Shown here one piece after another: positions 48,532 to 60,112 of a stretch of 64,000 nt of DNA. The notes beneath the pieces were generated by a model. It was not told the DNA's origin and made no database searches. It worked only from the letters and a program-made list of their open reading frames with translations. Source of the DNA: Oscheius onirici (lineage: Eukaryota; Nematoda; Chromadorea; Rhabditida; Rhabditidae); NCBI GenBank assembly GCA_932521025.1, contig OW051472.1, forward strand, positions 4,960,001 through 5,024,000, in the 5' to 3' direction. A program made the position numbers and the translations under genes. The number at the start of each line of letters is the position of its first letter. The stretch's first letter is position 1.

Positions 48532-51128
48532 CTACTCTTCGATTTCCTCTTTAAAATCACACCAATACCTCCTCTCCTAGATGGATATTCACGTGTATTT
48601 CTCTCCCATTCATCCATGTAAATTTTGTTGTTTGTTACTATGATCTGAACCTGGTTGAAACGAGTAAACGTTGATATTTTCTATACTAGTTTTATTGGCC
48701 GGCAAACAGTTATTGTCTCTGTCAATTTTCTACATTTTCAGTGCTTCCTTTTTCGGAACTCAAGTTATTCCATTTTATTTTGCCTTATTCATTGATTTGT
48801 ATCCGTTGGTGTTTTTTTTTTATCAAAATGCGCTAAAAGACGCTTCCGGTTATGACTAATCGTCTACCTTCCGACCTTATCAAGGTCTCTTTTTCTTTTC
48901 TCGGCATTTCAGTCATTTATTTCTGCTCTATTTCTGTTTTAGCCGTTTCATAAGAACCCTTTGAATTTACAGTCAAAATTAGCAGAAATTGAGCAGTTTG
49001 CAGCCAAATGATTCTACGATTTGAAAAACTGAAAAGTTGCATTTTCAATCCGAAACCCGGGATCTTATGGGATATGGGGATTTTATGGGACGGTTGTATT
49101 TCCGCCATCTGGATCCCAACAGCTCTTTTTCTGTTTCTCTATCGATTGACCTGCCCCCGCTCACTCTCTCTCCTAAGGGTCTCTACTGGCGGGAGAGGCT
49201 GTTTAGTCATCCCTACAGCCGAAATACACAGCTGGTCAACCACCCACCAGAGGTCGACCCTCGCCTTCTCTGCCAGCTGTTCCCTTGTTTTCTTCAATCT
49301 TTTTGTTTTCCAGCCTAATCTCTCGTCTAAAACATGTTTTTAATGAAAAACTGGGAAAAGTGGCATATTTTTTGAGTCTTGCGTTCAAGAATATTTGCTC
49401 AGCGAGCTCCGCAGAGCCCGGTCGCCAGTTTGTGGCCACGAGAACGCGTCCTCTCTGAAATCTTGAGCCAGAACCATCTGTTCGTCTTCTCTCTTATAAA
49501 TTGATCAGTTTAGACCCCGAAACCTTACTTTATTGATGGTTTTGTTTCAGACTGTTTGTTAACGAATATTTGCTTTTTCTTTCTCGAACTCCGACTTCCG
49601 TTCCAGAATGTTCTCTCTTTACTTTTCAACAGTTGATACTATCCTGAACTTTTGATGAGACAAAATTGTCGATTTCGACGTTTTCTTACCCTGTGAACAA
49701 GCCGTTCGTCACACGCAACCTTTTCTTTACTTCCATTTTCGCTCTCTTGCGATGAAAGAGGCTGTATATGTTGAGACTGTTTCAATTCGGCCAGAACCAG
49801 CTTGCAGAGAGGACAGAATCGTGATCGTGGGTCTCTTTCTTGAATTTTATCGCATCTCAAGTCCTCAAGCGTATTATTCTTTTCTGTTTATGAAACACCT
49901 CCATGAGGGTCTTTTTCTGTCATTTTAGCCCCTGCTTTCCTACTTTTCAGTCAATTCTGTCTGTGTTCAATTTGAACTAGCTTGAACGTAGAACTCCAAA
50001 GCAAATTTGCAGCTTCGAGGGTCCGGATTCAATGGGTCTCATCGTTTCTAAATCTGTAAAAGTATATTTTGTTATTTTTCTTTTTTCACTCAACAAGGTT
50101 GGGAACGCCCTTCCAGGGCTAAAAAGTAGAAATTCATGATCTGTCACGAAGCCCTACTTGTGGTTTCCCTTTCATTCCTCCTTTGTTATTCTCCTCCAGT
50201 CACTCTCTCTCTGACCCTCCAAAGAATAGCGAAGTTATATTTGAACCCACAAAAAATGTAGGACCGGAACGGGTCGCCCAGTCCTATCTTTAGTGAGTCT
50301 CAGTCCTACTGTCCCTTCCCTTCTCCCCTTGTCATTCTGTTCCAGTCACACAGTCCCTGTAAGAGATTACCAAAGTCGCTAGAACACTTCGCGCACTTGC
50401 TTTCTTTTCCTTCTCTAACATTTACGATATCCCCCTTTCGTTTAATTTTTCCCTCCTGTCGTCCCTGTATCCCTTCATGTAATTTCCGTGTGCATATCCT
50501 TCCCTGCTGATCTCCCTGTCCCTATTTCCATGTGCTCCTGTTCTCCTGTATCCCTGTTCTCCAGTTGTGATATCGGCGCTTTGGAGCTAAACTTATAGTA
50601 GAAACCTCCCTCTCTTTCCCGTATTTGGACTCTTTCCCGTATTTCTAACTCGCATTTGATTCTCTACTGTCTGAAACTATCCCCAGTCAAAAATAATCAA
50701 AGTCCACACACTTGCAAATTGACTTGTCAAACCCTGTTTAAACTCCCGATGCAATCGGATCTTCACAAATCTCCCCCAATTATTGCCAATTAGAGCTTCA
50801 GACACACAGAGACCTGGGAGCAATTTAAAATAGATTGTTTTCCTCACAATTTGCTTCGTTTTCAATCACAATGCATCTGTAGTTCGCTCAAATATACGGC
50901 TTCTTCTTTTGTTTCTTCGCCGCTCGTTTTGGTCTAGCGACTGTCATTTCTATTTACTCCTGTCCCGCCAATTATCCTTCTCCGTTCCGTTCGCCCCCCC
51001 CCCCCTCCCACCCCAAAAGCCATGTTTACCCTATTATGTTGCGACTGTTCTGCGATTGCTTCTCGTCTCCTTCAAAAGTTGCATTTTATCGTTCGAATAA
51101 CCTTTTTTTCGACTTTCAGGAAATTGAT
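48532..51128. other. intergenic, including an R1 repeat copy; no confident gene
   Basis: No complete gene found. A minus-strand frame at 49860-49680 with RFCPLCKLVLAELKQ and a donor near 49690 could be one exon of a small Cys protein (saposin-like at most); not called. From 50095 to 50836 the dispersed R1 repeat fills the space. A C12 run at 50994-51005, followed by further C tracts, lies just before the CAP start. Confidence 0.4.
50095..50836 (+). repeat. dispersed repeat R1, long copy
   Basis: Starts CAAGGTTGGGAACGCCCTTC with GGGCTAAA, and ends with ACAGAGACCTGGGAGCAATT. The interior shares CCTCCAAAGAATAGCGAAGT-type and GAACACTTCGCGCACTTGCT words with the copies at 56553 and (inverted) 22870. 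No TIR, no coding frame. Confidence 0.65.
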
Positions 51129-54100
51129 ATGCCCGGAGTAGAAGATCTTGGACGTCTCGTGCAGCGTCTGGAAGCTGCTACCGTCAAGCTGGAGGCTCTC
51201 GCCTCGCAGAAGCCTCAACTAGCGCCAAAACCGGCCCATTTGATCCAGGGTGGAGGAGCTGCAGGTTCAGGTTGGGTTTTTGTTCATTTTGTGATTTTTT
51301 TGTTTAAAAACGGGTGTCAATCATTGACTCATTTTCTATTGATAGGAGCTGCCCGCGAAAGAATGGAACTATCATTCATTGCGACCAAAATAGTTCGATT
51401 CTAAGGAACCGGTAAAAGGCAGATTTCTAGAAAAAACAATTATGTAGAAGTAGGAAACCCTGTCAAATTGCAAAAGTCGACTGGTTTCGTTCTTTCGGGG
51501 CTGAAAAGTCAAAAAATTCGTGAAACTGGCCACTAAGACCTCACGTCAGCTAATTGTCTCCTCGAGAAAACGAACCGCAGGTCTTCAAGCACAACAATTT
51601 CGCTGTTCTTCGTCCCGTCGCCCTGAATCATTTCCTCGCGCTGCCATTTTTGAAGCTGACTCATAGATTTGTATTCTCGTCGTGATCCGACGTATAAATT
51701 TATATTTTCGCCCTATTTCTACAACCGTTGAGCCTAGAAAAAGATGATTCCCAACAAGTGGAAAACACGGTGCTTCAAAAGACAGCCGACTACCTGTGAG
51801 CCGTATTGTAAGTTTTTTTTGGTTGAGGAGGAAGAAAAGCGAAAAATGAATCGCTCTGTGGCAGCAGGACGCCCGAGGCTCTGGTTTAACAGCCGCCTCT
51901 CTTTCTCTCTCTGCCTGTTCTGACAAGATGATGTCTGGGCTTGTTCTATTGGCCAAGAGATTGCTACTACCTCTTTTTCCCAGCTATTTCTTCATTTGTT
52001 CAAGCGTTAAGTATATACTTTCTCATTGTTCACACTTTCTTGTCACTGACAAGCTACCAAATACTGGAAACAAGTAGAAACCCAAATTAGCCAATCTTCT
52101 TCAAAAGTTTACGAACCGCTAAAATCGAATATCATTTCTGCTTTGCCGCCGCAAATGTGCCAGTTTTTACGGTTGCACGCGTTTTACACTCCTTACGGAA
52201 GCTTTCTCTGAGCTCGCTCTCGAATTACTTTCCCTGGATTTTTTAAGGAACGAAGTGCCTGAGTCGATTCTAAAACTCAAAGGACGAAAATACTATGCCT
52301 TATTCCAACTCCACCCCCCCCCCCCCCAGTTTTTTACTCTTCGTCCGTATTTGTCTCAAAATCTCAAGCTCTTCCATTCGAAACTGTTCAATTCTAGGCG
52401 AAATGAACTTCTGTTAACATAACGAAACGACCATCACACGGGGAAAAGATGAATCATTACAACTGTTCGAGCTATTGCCAGCGTCCTGACGAAGTCGATC
52501 TTGGCGTCTACCAACTGAGTCCGGTGCAGTCTCCGACCACGGCATCCAGGGAACAACACTTCCTTCAAGAGCTTCGAAATCTGAAGACAGGAGTGGCTGG
52601 CGGTTATCGGGAAGTTCCAATAGCGCTGAGTCAAAGTTACATTCCAATGGGAGAACAAGCTTCTCCACCAAGTGTTCACTCTCTTCACAGGACTTTTTCT
52701 GACTCGAATGTGATTCTGCAACCACCTCAGTACACCCTTCGAAGCAGAAATCCCCCATCCTGGATGGCCAATCCTCCGCCGCCATTTTCCCGTCCGTCAG
52801 ACGGATACAACAGTCTCGACAGGCATATGGATCTGTCGAAAAACCACGGACGACCGGGTTTCTTCAAATGTGCCAGTCCGACCCCGTGGCTGAGCTCGGA
52901 TAATTTGGTCAGAGAGCCTCTAGAAAAAAACCCGCACCCTCAGCGGCAGCGGTTTTTCAGTCCGGCTCCAAGACAGGAAAACCGCTGGGAACCGGAGAAG
53001 ACGCACTGGCAGAGAGAGCCGGAAGAAGAGATCAGGACAACGTCAAGATGGGAAAGTCTGCCAAATGTACAAGAGACCCGGAGTGTGATGGAATATCCTC
53101 GATATGAGAGGGACTCTGCTCCGAGAAGAAATTGGGAGCAGGAAGTTCTTCCAGAGACGAGAAATGTTGATTGGGAACAGCCGAAAAGACATCAACAACA
53201 GCAGGTCAGGCCGAGGGATTTGTCTTTTTCATCCCGAATGGAAACAAGTGACTCTGACTGGAATAAAGCATCAAATTGGACGGGTAGTCAGCCAAGAGTC
53301 GAGAAGTGGAATCAGAGGGACGAGAGACTACGGCAGAGAGATAGTTGGGCTGATCAAGATCGCCAACAAGTTCAGAGAGACTTGCTACAGGAAATTCGAG
53401 AACATCGACAACAGGAAGCAGCCAGACAGCAACAGGAATCTCAACAGGCCAGCTGGAGACAGCAGCCGACTACCCCTTTGACGCCACTCTATGAGAACCG
53501 AACCTCCAGACGTGGGGAATGGGAATCCAGTAGAGATCACTTGAGAGGAAGAGAGTGGGAACAAAAGAGAGACAGGAATTCTGATTGGGAAAAGCCCAGA
53601 AACGAGCCTGACTCTTACCAGAATGAGTGGAACAGTCAGCCGAGATATCAGCAGCAGAATCAAATGACAAGGAGTCAGGAGTACGGAAGAGGAGGCTATT
53701 TTGGACAGATTCAGAATCGAGCCATGACGGAGTCTCCAAGAGAGCTGGGAATGCTGGACAGAGCTATGCAGAATCGCGCGGAACATCATGCACTTGGTCC
53801 TGAACTCGAAATGGACGTTACTGTAACCCATTCGAGCTATCGAAACGGCGAGGGAAGAACTGTAGCCACTTCGCCACAGCGACATTCATATGCTGGAACT
53901 TTCTCAGAGTTTTCCCGCAATCCTCAGGAAAGTCGACCTCGAAGTCTGGCCTATGAGAACAGCAGTCTCGTCTCTTCCCCGGCAGTCTCTCCGCCCAACG
54001 AATTCAGTCTTCCAACTTCGCCAATCCAGAGATCTACCAGTTTACGGTATCCTACCGTAATCGCAGCAAAATCTGGTCCGCTCTGGGAACTGGACACGAT

Positions 54101-57100
54101 TTATGGACTAAATGGAGGACAACGATCCTTCAGAAATAGCGAAATGACAGCACAGAGATCTACCGTAACCACGCCGATGTACGGTAGAGGGACTCTGAAC
54201 GAACGACAATCGGTGGCAGTTGTAAATCCACTGGTAGTGGAGCAGCCGCCAAAACCGATTCCGACGAAACATTCGGGCATTTTGCTCAATCCGAATGAGG
54301 GACGGAAAAGTGCTGGAGCGAAGAGACGGGTAATGTTCCGAGATGAAGAGGAGCAGGACGATTTCAATGGAAGGAATTGTGAGTACTGTGTGGCGACTAA
54401 TTACTGTGCCCTGGACTAATTTCTTATTTTTCTTTGTAAAAGGTTAGGGGACGGGATGGAAAGCCTTATCCATTGTCTGATTCCAAAATCGTACGGAGCT
54501 GACCTCTAACTTTGTCATAAATCATCGCGTACGATGTTCATTACACTCTCGGCTGCTGGGGTATCCCGGCCGCTCTTGACAGCAGTGTTCAGAAAATTGG
54601 GACCTATTTGACTATGAAAACTGGTTGTGAGCGCCTAATCTGATCCAATTGGTGTATTTAAACCTTTTATTAACGGTTCTATTTCAGTTGCTGAAACGGC
54701 CGATGCCCCGGTCCATGTAAAGTCCTACGATGCTGCCATCGAAGACACCGTCTCCCGTTTCGTCTCGCTCTCCGAACAGATTGGTGGCGATGTTGCCGCA
54801 ATGGTAAAACTTGTCTCTTTCCTTTTCCAAAATAGTAATTTCAGGCCATAAAATTCACCCAGGCTCTCGATCTCCACCGCCACTTTTTGTGGCAGGCGGC
54901 CAGCCAGCCGAAGCCTTCAGATGACGCCTTCCAGAAGCTTTTCCAACCTCTACTGGACGCGGCTGAAGACATCTCCAAGTTCAAAGATTCGAAGAGACAA
55001 TCGCCTCATTTCAACCACCTGAATGTGATCGCTGAAGGAATTCCGGCTCTTGGATGGGTCACTATCCCGAAGACTCCTGCCCCCTACATTCAGAACGCTC
55101 TTGAAGCGTCCATGTTCTATCTCAATCGCATTCTCAAGGAGTTCAAGGTGAGCTCATATTTTTTGTTTTTTTTTGCTCACAAAGTTTCAGCAAAGTTCAA
55201 ATTTACGATACTGAGTTCTTTTTACACTCTCTAGGCACACCTATTGCGTGAAAATTGTTCAAATTTTCAGGACAAGGACCAGAAGCACGTCGACTGGGTC
55301 AAGACCTTCCAGGAATTCATGAAGGAGCTGCAGACGTTCGTCCGACAGACTCACACTACCGGACTCGTCTGGAACAGTGCTCCTGTACGTTATTTGTCTA
55401 TTCATCGTTCAACCCCAAATTATAGGGTCAATCTCCTGCTCCGATGACCTCAAAGCCTTCCGCTGGACCGGGAGGACCTCCCCCGCCGCCTCCTCCTCCC
55501 CCGATGAGTAAGAATTATTAGTTTTTTATGTTTACATGAGCCTTTCAGACCTTTTCGACGAATTGCCCAAGACCGCTGCGCCGAGCTCGGACAAGGCTGG
55601 TAGGGACGCCCTCTTTGCCCAGCTCAATCAAGGCCAAAACATCACTTCCGGACTGAAGAAAGTCACTTCGGAGATGCAGACACACAAGAATCCGAATCTA
55701 CGCAGCACGGTAAGCCATTTTGTACAGTCCTTTCTACCGCGAACTCTCATAAAAGGTTTGCGGAAATACTACCTCTTCCCCACTAAAAACAAAAACTTTT
55801 CAGTCCACTGTTCCCAGCAGCTCGAACACTTCCGTTGGTTCGTCGGTCGGCTCGCCATCGAGAGCAGCTGCCTCCGTGCAGAAGCCGCCCAGAATCGAGT
55901 TGGAAAACGGCAAACAGTGGGCTGTCGAGTTCCACAACGGCAACAAGAACATCGTGGTCGAAATCACGGACAAAAAGCAGTCCGTCTATGTTTACAAGTG
56001 TGATAACTGCACCGTACAGGTAATACACAGTTCGCTCTCAATTAGAAATGACTGTAGGTGAAAGGGAAGTGCAATTCGGTGGCTCTGGACGGCTGCAAGA
56101 AGACGGCAATTGTTGTCGATGGAGTCGTGGCTCAAATCGAGACGGTCAACTGTCAGAGTGTCCAGATTCAAGTCAGTTTCTTTTTTTCACGGGATTTCTG
56201 CATTAAAAAAACTGAAGATCTGACTCGTGTTCACAATGTTACATTTTCCCTCGAAAGACTTTTTAATTAGAAAGAGCTAATTTCCTACTGCAACATACTC
56301 AATGACCCCTTTTTTGTTTCTACCCTCCCATGCTCAAAATGGTCGAAAAAAAAAAACTACACCGAAAACCACAAAGTATATTTTCAGACGATGGGAGACA
56401 TGCCGACGCTTTCGATCCAGAAGACTGACGGCTGCCAGGTATACCTCAGCGAAGCTTCCAAGGATTGTGAAATTGTCACGAGCAAATCGAGTGAAATGAA
56501 TGTCCTCGTCCCAGAGGGTCAAGATGGCGATTTTGTAAGTTTTTTAACAACAAGGTTGGCAACGCCCTTCCAGGGCTAAAGTAGAAGTTCATGACTTCGC
56601 TCTGTCACGGAGCCCTAGTCGTGGTTTTCCTTTCATTCCTCCTTTGTTACTCTCCTCCAGTCTAACCCTCCAAAGAAATTACCGAAATTGTATTGAAACC
56701 CACTCCCTCCCAAGCCTAATTTCAAAATGTAGGACCTGGACGCCCAGCCCGTTCCTAGCTTTAATGAGTCTCAGCTCAGTCTTATTGTCCCTTCCCTTCT
56801 CCCCTAGTCACTCCGTTCCAGTCACCCAAACTCTCCAAAAACTATCAGTCATAAGAACCTTTCGCGCACTTTCTTTTCCTGTCGCGACTTGTTAAAACGA
56901 ATTTGCGCACAAAGCTCCCCTCCTTATCCTCAATTAGAGCTTCAGACACACACACACACAGACTTGGGAGCAATTTAAAGTGAACCAGCCGACTTCGTCG
57001 CTTGACGGCGTCGTACCCCGACAACAGTAATAGAGCTTTCCAAGTTCAAAACTTAATTGTTGCTGCCGACAGGACATAACTTGTTACCTGTGGCTTCAGA

Positions 57101-57382
57101 GTGCCAAACCATAGAATCTTGAAAACAGTGAAAAGAAGGTTATTTCGAAAAACGGACGTGGTAGCCGGATTCCTCGCAAAATTTCGATAAAACAGTTGCC
57201 CTCAGATTCGTATTTTGACAGTGCAGAGATGTTGAAAAGTTCGAAATACACTTCGGGCGACCTTAGCGTTTTAATAAGAGGATTCTGGAAAATGTTGAAT
57301 TTAGATCGAGCTAGCACTGCCGGAACAGTTCAAGACGGTCTACAAGGGCGGCAAGCTGGTCACGACCGTCTCCGACATCTAA
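51129..57382 (+). CDS. adenylyl cyclase-associated protein (CAP; actin regulator)
   Basis: CAP recycles cofilin-bound actin monomers in the cytosol. Short first exon 51129-51264 ([18 protein letters not shown]), then 54688-54803, 54845-55147, 55271-55384, 55426-55507, 55549-55709, 55804-56019, 56058-56171, 56390-56534 and 57305-57382, all in phase. Helical folded domain: [53 protein letters not shown]. Poly-Pro segment ([11 protein letters not shown]). WH2-like [18 protein letters not shown]-terminal beta-helix CARP domain: [50 protein letters not shown], then [21 protein letters not shown] 3.4-kb first intron holds a 656-codon ORF; the last intron holds an R1 repeat. Confidence 0.95.
52314..52327. 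repeat. C14 homopolymer (G-tract on minus strand)
   Basis: Fourteen consecutive C upstream of the long CAP-intron ORF. In C. elegans such poly-G/poly-C tracts are unstable in dog-1 (FANCJ helicase) mutants; whether that applies here is inference. A similar run, C12TC3AC4, is at 50994-51014. Confidence 0.85.
52449..54419 (+). CDS. 656-codon disordered ORF inside the first CAP intron (alternative CAP first exon or nested gene)
   Basis: Single uninterrupted frame starting [19 protein letters not shown] and ending at TAA 54417-54419. It is rich in Gln, Arg, Glu, Ser and Trp with recurring short units ([17 protein letters not shown]-like). It has no folded domain visible except possibly the N-terminal 80 residues, and includes Pro-rich spots ([15 protein letters not shown]). 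The length without a stop, and codon-like patterning, argue for real coding. A consensus donor AATT|GTGAGT lies at 54378/54379 in phase 1. That is the same phase as the short CAP first exon (51264) and the phase the next CAP exon (54688) requires, so it can splice into CAP to give a long isoform. If unspliced, it encodes a nested same-strand protein. Confidence 0.75.
   Translation: MNHYNCSSYCQRPDEVDLGVYQLSPVQSPTTASREQHFLQELRNLKTGVAGGYREVPIALSQSYIPMGEQASPPSVHSLHRTFSDSNVILQPPQYTLRSRNPPSWMANPPPPFSRPSDGYNSLDRHMDLSKNHGRPGFFKCASPTPWLSSDNLVREPLEKNPHPQRQRFFSPAPRQENRWEPEKTHWQREPEEEIRTTSRWESLPNVQETRSVMEYPRYERDSAPRRNWEQEVLPETRNVDWEQPKRHQQQQVRPRDLSFSSRMETSDSDWNKASNWTGSQPRVEKWNQRDERLRQRDSWADQDRQQVQRDLLQEIREHRQQEAARQQQESQQASWRQQPTTPLTPLYENRTSRRGEWESSRDHLRGREWEQKRDRNSDWEKPRNEPDSYQNEWNSQPRYQQQNQMTRSQEYGRGGYFGQIQNRAMTESPRELGMLDRAMQNRAEHHALGPELEMDVTVTHSSYRNGEGRTVATSPQRHSYAGTFSEFSRNPQESRPRSLAYENSSLVSSPAVSPPNEFSLPTSPIQRSTSLRYPTVIAAKSGPLWELDTIYGLNGGQRSFRNSEMTAQRSTVTTPMYGRGTLNERQSVAVVNPLVVEQPPKPIPTKHSGILLNPNEGRKSAGAKRRVMFRDEEEQDDFNGRNCEYCVATNYCALD
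56553..57110 (+). repeat. dispersed repeat R1 copy in the last CAP intron
   Basis: Opens CAAGGTTGGCAACGCCCTTC, includes TTTCGCGCACTTTC and CTGTCGCGACTTG, then a CACACACACACACAGA microsatellite and GACTTGGGAGCAATTTAAAG. It continues with CGACTTCGTCGCTTGACGGC, which matches the far end of the inverted copy at about 24080. Confidence 0.65.
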
Positions 57383-57538
57383 AACAAGCGAGTATCTTTT
57401 CCCCGTAGCTTAATTTATTTTTTTATCTTCCCATTTTTGTTTTGCTCGTGCCCCCGTGTAAGCATTTTTCTCTAAATACCATGTGCTTTAAGCTTTCTTA
57501 TACATTTTGATTCAGTTTTTTTTTCGGCCAATAAACGG

Positions 57539-57757
57539 TTTTTGTGCGATTGAAAACTTCAAAACTTTTCTGGTTCAACAGTTTCCTGCTAATTCTTTGG
57601 ATAGTCGAAGAAAAATTGGAAAGATGGAAGATCAGAAGCTAGAAAATTTTTGTGCGATTGAAAACTTCAAAACTCTTTTCTGGTTCAACTGTTTCCTGCT
57701 AATTCTTTGGATAGTCGAAGAAAAATTGGAAAGATGGAAGATCAGAAGCTAGAAAAT
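57539..57757 (+). repeat. tandem duplication (about 110 bp) covering the SWS1 start codon region
   Basis: 57539-57648 and 57649-57757 are nearly identical (TTTTTGTGCGATTGAAAACT ... GATGGAAGATCAGAAGCTAG). Each carries the same ATG context (57624 and 57734). The shift of 110 bp is not a multiple of three, so only the second ATG opens the SWS1 frame; the first begins a short upstream ORF ending within the second copy. Confidence 0.85.
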
Positions 57758-58793
57758 GTTCTGCCCCTGGCTCACGGGATCCGATGCGTCATTGAGGAAC
57801 TTCTCCGTCAGATGAGCCTGCTTTCGGACGAGGAAAAAGTTCCAGGTTACTGATTTCGAAACATTGGATGGGGCTAAACGCGTTTACTCTCGAATATAGG
57901 TGGGCTTCAGGTAAACTAAGAAAATACTGCAATACTCGAAATAGCAACGCTCACAGCTCCGCTTTCAAGCATTGTTAGCCTTACAACTGCGGCGCTTTCT
58001 GCAATGTGAATAAGAAAAATTGAACTATGCCTCATCCAATAATCTTCTACTCCAGATTCTCCTCATCTTCTGAGTCTCTTCGATCAACTATCGGCCGTAA
58101 TTAATGAGGAAACGATCGTCGAAGCCACGACTCTGGCCGACAAAGGTTTCGTAACACTACACACAAGTGATCCTACAGTAATCTTGTCCATTTGTCATAA
58201 AAATTAGAGTTTAGGTCACAGAAAAGAATGGAAATACTCTGCTGGAAGAAAAAAATATACTGGACGAAGATCCGGGATTGACCGACCTCCAGATACCCAT
58301 GAGCGTAATCCATAGCCAACTTTCTTCTCTTGGACACCATTTGTCGTCGGCGAGGTTCTCTCAGCAATCAATTTCTGTCGATTTGTGCGAAGAATTGTTC
58401 GGAGCAGTCTCGCCAAAACCTGCCTTGCCCGTAGAAGAACCGACACCAGAACCTTCTGGAACGGACAGACGGATATTTGAGGTTCCCATAACTTTTTTTT
58501 AGAAGAAGCATCAAATTGTTACTAGGTATGCTGTGGCAGCTCACAGGATTGCCCGTTCTACATTCTCCCAGACATCAATTATTGCATTTGCGACATTTTT
58601 CAGGTGACTTTTCCTAGCTTTTGCTGGTAGTGTCAGTTTTCAGAAGGAGGTGATACAGAACCGAGTCGACTACACATGTCCTCACGTCCTTTCTACGTGG
58701 CTCAGTCAAGCTCTCGACACGCTCAAGACGGTTCAGACCAGACCTGATCTCCTCGACAACATGTTTTCTCAAATTGTTGATCGGATAGAGTAG
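57734..58793 (+). CDS. SWS1/ZSWIM7 homolog (SWIM-domain, Shu complex)
   Basis: SWS1 partners RAD51 paralogs in the Shu complex and promotes homologous recombination in the nucleus. Exons 57734-57845, 58056-58145, 58222-58481, 58526-58603 and 58644-58793 join in phase, about 229 residues, longer than human ZSWIM7. The SWIM zinc signature C-x-C-xn-C-x-H is present: NYCICDIFQ in exon 4, then DYTCPHVLSTWLSQALDTL in exon 5. The preceding SGTDRRIFEV and CPFYILPD match the strand before the SWIM motif in the family. The acceptor of exon 3 was chosen at CACAG (58221) because it preserves phase. The 5' end lies in a recent tandem duplication. Confidence 0.82.
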
Positions 58794-59396
58794 TATTGTA
58801 GGATAAATGAACTGTTTTTGGAAAATGAGTTTAACAGATTGACCCTATAAATATATAGGGCTGACATCTCCGTCCGGAAAACGTTGTTGACTCTTCAAGC
58901 GAGTATGTACCTACGAAAAAAAGGCGGGCTGATTCTACAGTACTTTTGTGCGGCTTTTCAAAACATTTTTATACCAAAAAGAGCAAAACGTCGTTTTTCA
59001 TCAATTTTTTCTTCTTTCCTACCTATTTCTTCAGGTAAATCAATCCTTCTGACAAAATACAACGAGAAATATAAAAATAATAGCAGAAGAAAGTCAATCT
59101 AGCATTAAAACGGCCTTTTTACACAAAAATGTCAAAACCCGGCCATTTTCGTTCATTTCAAAGTGTTTTCTTCAATTTTTTTTCCACTGGCGATTTTCAA
59201 CATGCTTTTTACGATCAACATCATGAGAACAGAAGAAAACGACAAAAAAAAGTAGTGAAAACCCCAGTTTGTCAAGGTTTATTGCGCTTCCCGCCATTTT
59301 TTGAGCTCGCTGCGCGCCAGCTTGCTCGCATGGCCGCAGTAGGGTCACACTCGCTTTCACAAATGGAGATCAAGCACAATCGATAGGCTTTGCTGT
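58794..59396. other. intergenic, with an element-like segment at 59280-59350
   Basis: No gene supported. The segment CCATTTTTTGAGCTCGCTGC with GCGCGCCAGCTTG resembles the interior of the TTTAAA element at 35140-35180, so a related transposon fragment is likely. Confidence 0.4.
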
Positions 59397-60112
59397 CAGT
59401 AGGCATGGGAGCGGGCCGGGCTTGAGCCGAGATATGGAAAATTTTTAGAAAAAAGGGGCGTTTTTTTTTATCAAAATGTGCATTTTCTCATCATTTTTAG
59501 TGAAAAAGGTCAGCAAAATATAACAATATTATTATTCATCTATTTAGTTCTAAAATACGCTAAAATGCACTGTAATATGACCAGCTTCATTTTTGGTCTG
59601 ATCCCGGTCCGATGGCCAAGTCTGGGAAGCGGGCCCTGGTGGGCCGGCCCGTTCCCATGCCTAGCTGTCAGGGCCGGTTTTTGCGCGGCGGGACCAAAAC
59701 TACCGCGGAATTCAAATTTTGTTTTTTAATTTTTCTGTCCGGATTTCCTGTTTTTTTTTGCATCTTTTTCTTCCACTATAGTTAGATAATAGCGAGGTGA
59801 ACACATTGTTAATAAAAAATATCAAGAAAAATTCGTTTGGCGGCTGAAAACGTAACAAGTCATTTCATAGCACTAAAACGGCGACAAACGAATTTTTCAT
59901 GATATTTTTTATTAACATGTGTTCACCTCGCTACTATCTAACTCAAGTGGAAGAAAAAGATGCAAAAAAAACCGGAAATCCGGTCAGAAAAAGCAAAAGA
60001 ATGAAAACAAAATTTGAATTGAAAAATTTTGAATTCAATGCGTTGGTCCCACCACGAAAAATGGGCACGGCCCAATTTCAAACGGGCCGGGCCGGCCGGC
60101 TTAGCCATCCCT
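59397..60112. mobile_element. hAT-like foldback element with a second MITE inside
   Basis: A 9-bp direct repeat CTTTGCTGT lies at both borders (59388-59396 and 60114-60122). Internally, 59690-59845 and 59885-60065 are long inverted arms (for example TAGCGAGGTGAACACA and its inverse; GACAAACGAATTTTTCATGA and its relative), forming a large hairpin. Ends read CAG...CTG, as in hAT elements. No transposase frame; ORFs here are foldback sequence. Confidence 0.6.
59400..59663. mobile_element. 264-bp hAT-like MITE with perfect 8-bp target duplication
   Basis: Ends TAGGCATGGGAGCGGGCCGG (59400) and the near-inverse ending CCCGTTCCCATGCCTA (59663), flanked by GCTGTCAG at 59392-59399 and 59664-59671. 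It is inserted at the very left end of the larger foldback element, making its insertion the younger event. Confidence 0.75.

Noticed and set aside
49639-49860. Minus-strand ORF with CPLCKLVL as a saposin-like gene
   Set aside because: Only one Cys pair, no signal peptide, no partner exons.
54529-54625. Extra CAP exon reading [18 protein letters not shown]
   Set aside because: It ends near a plausible donor in the right phase, but no acceptor precedes it, the frame hits a stop just upstream, and it does not match CAP.
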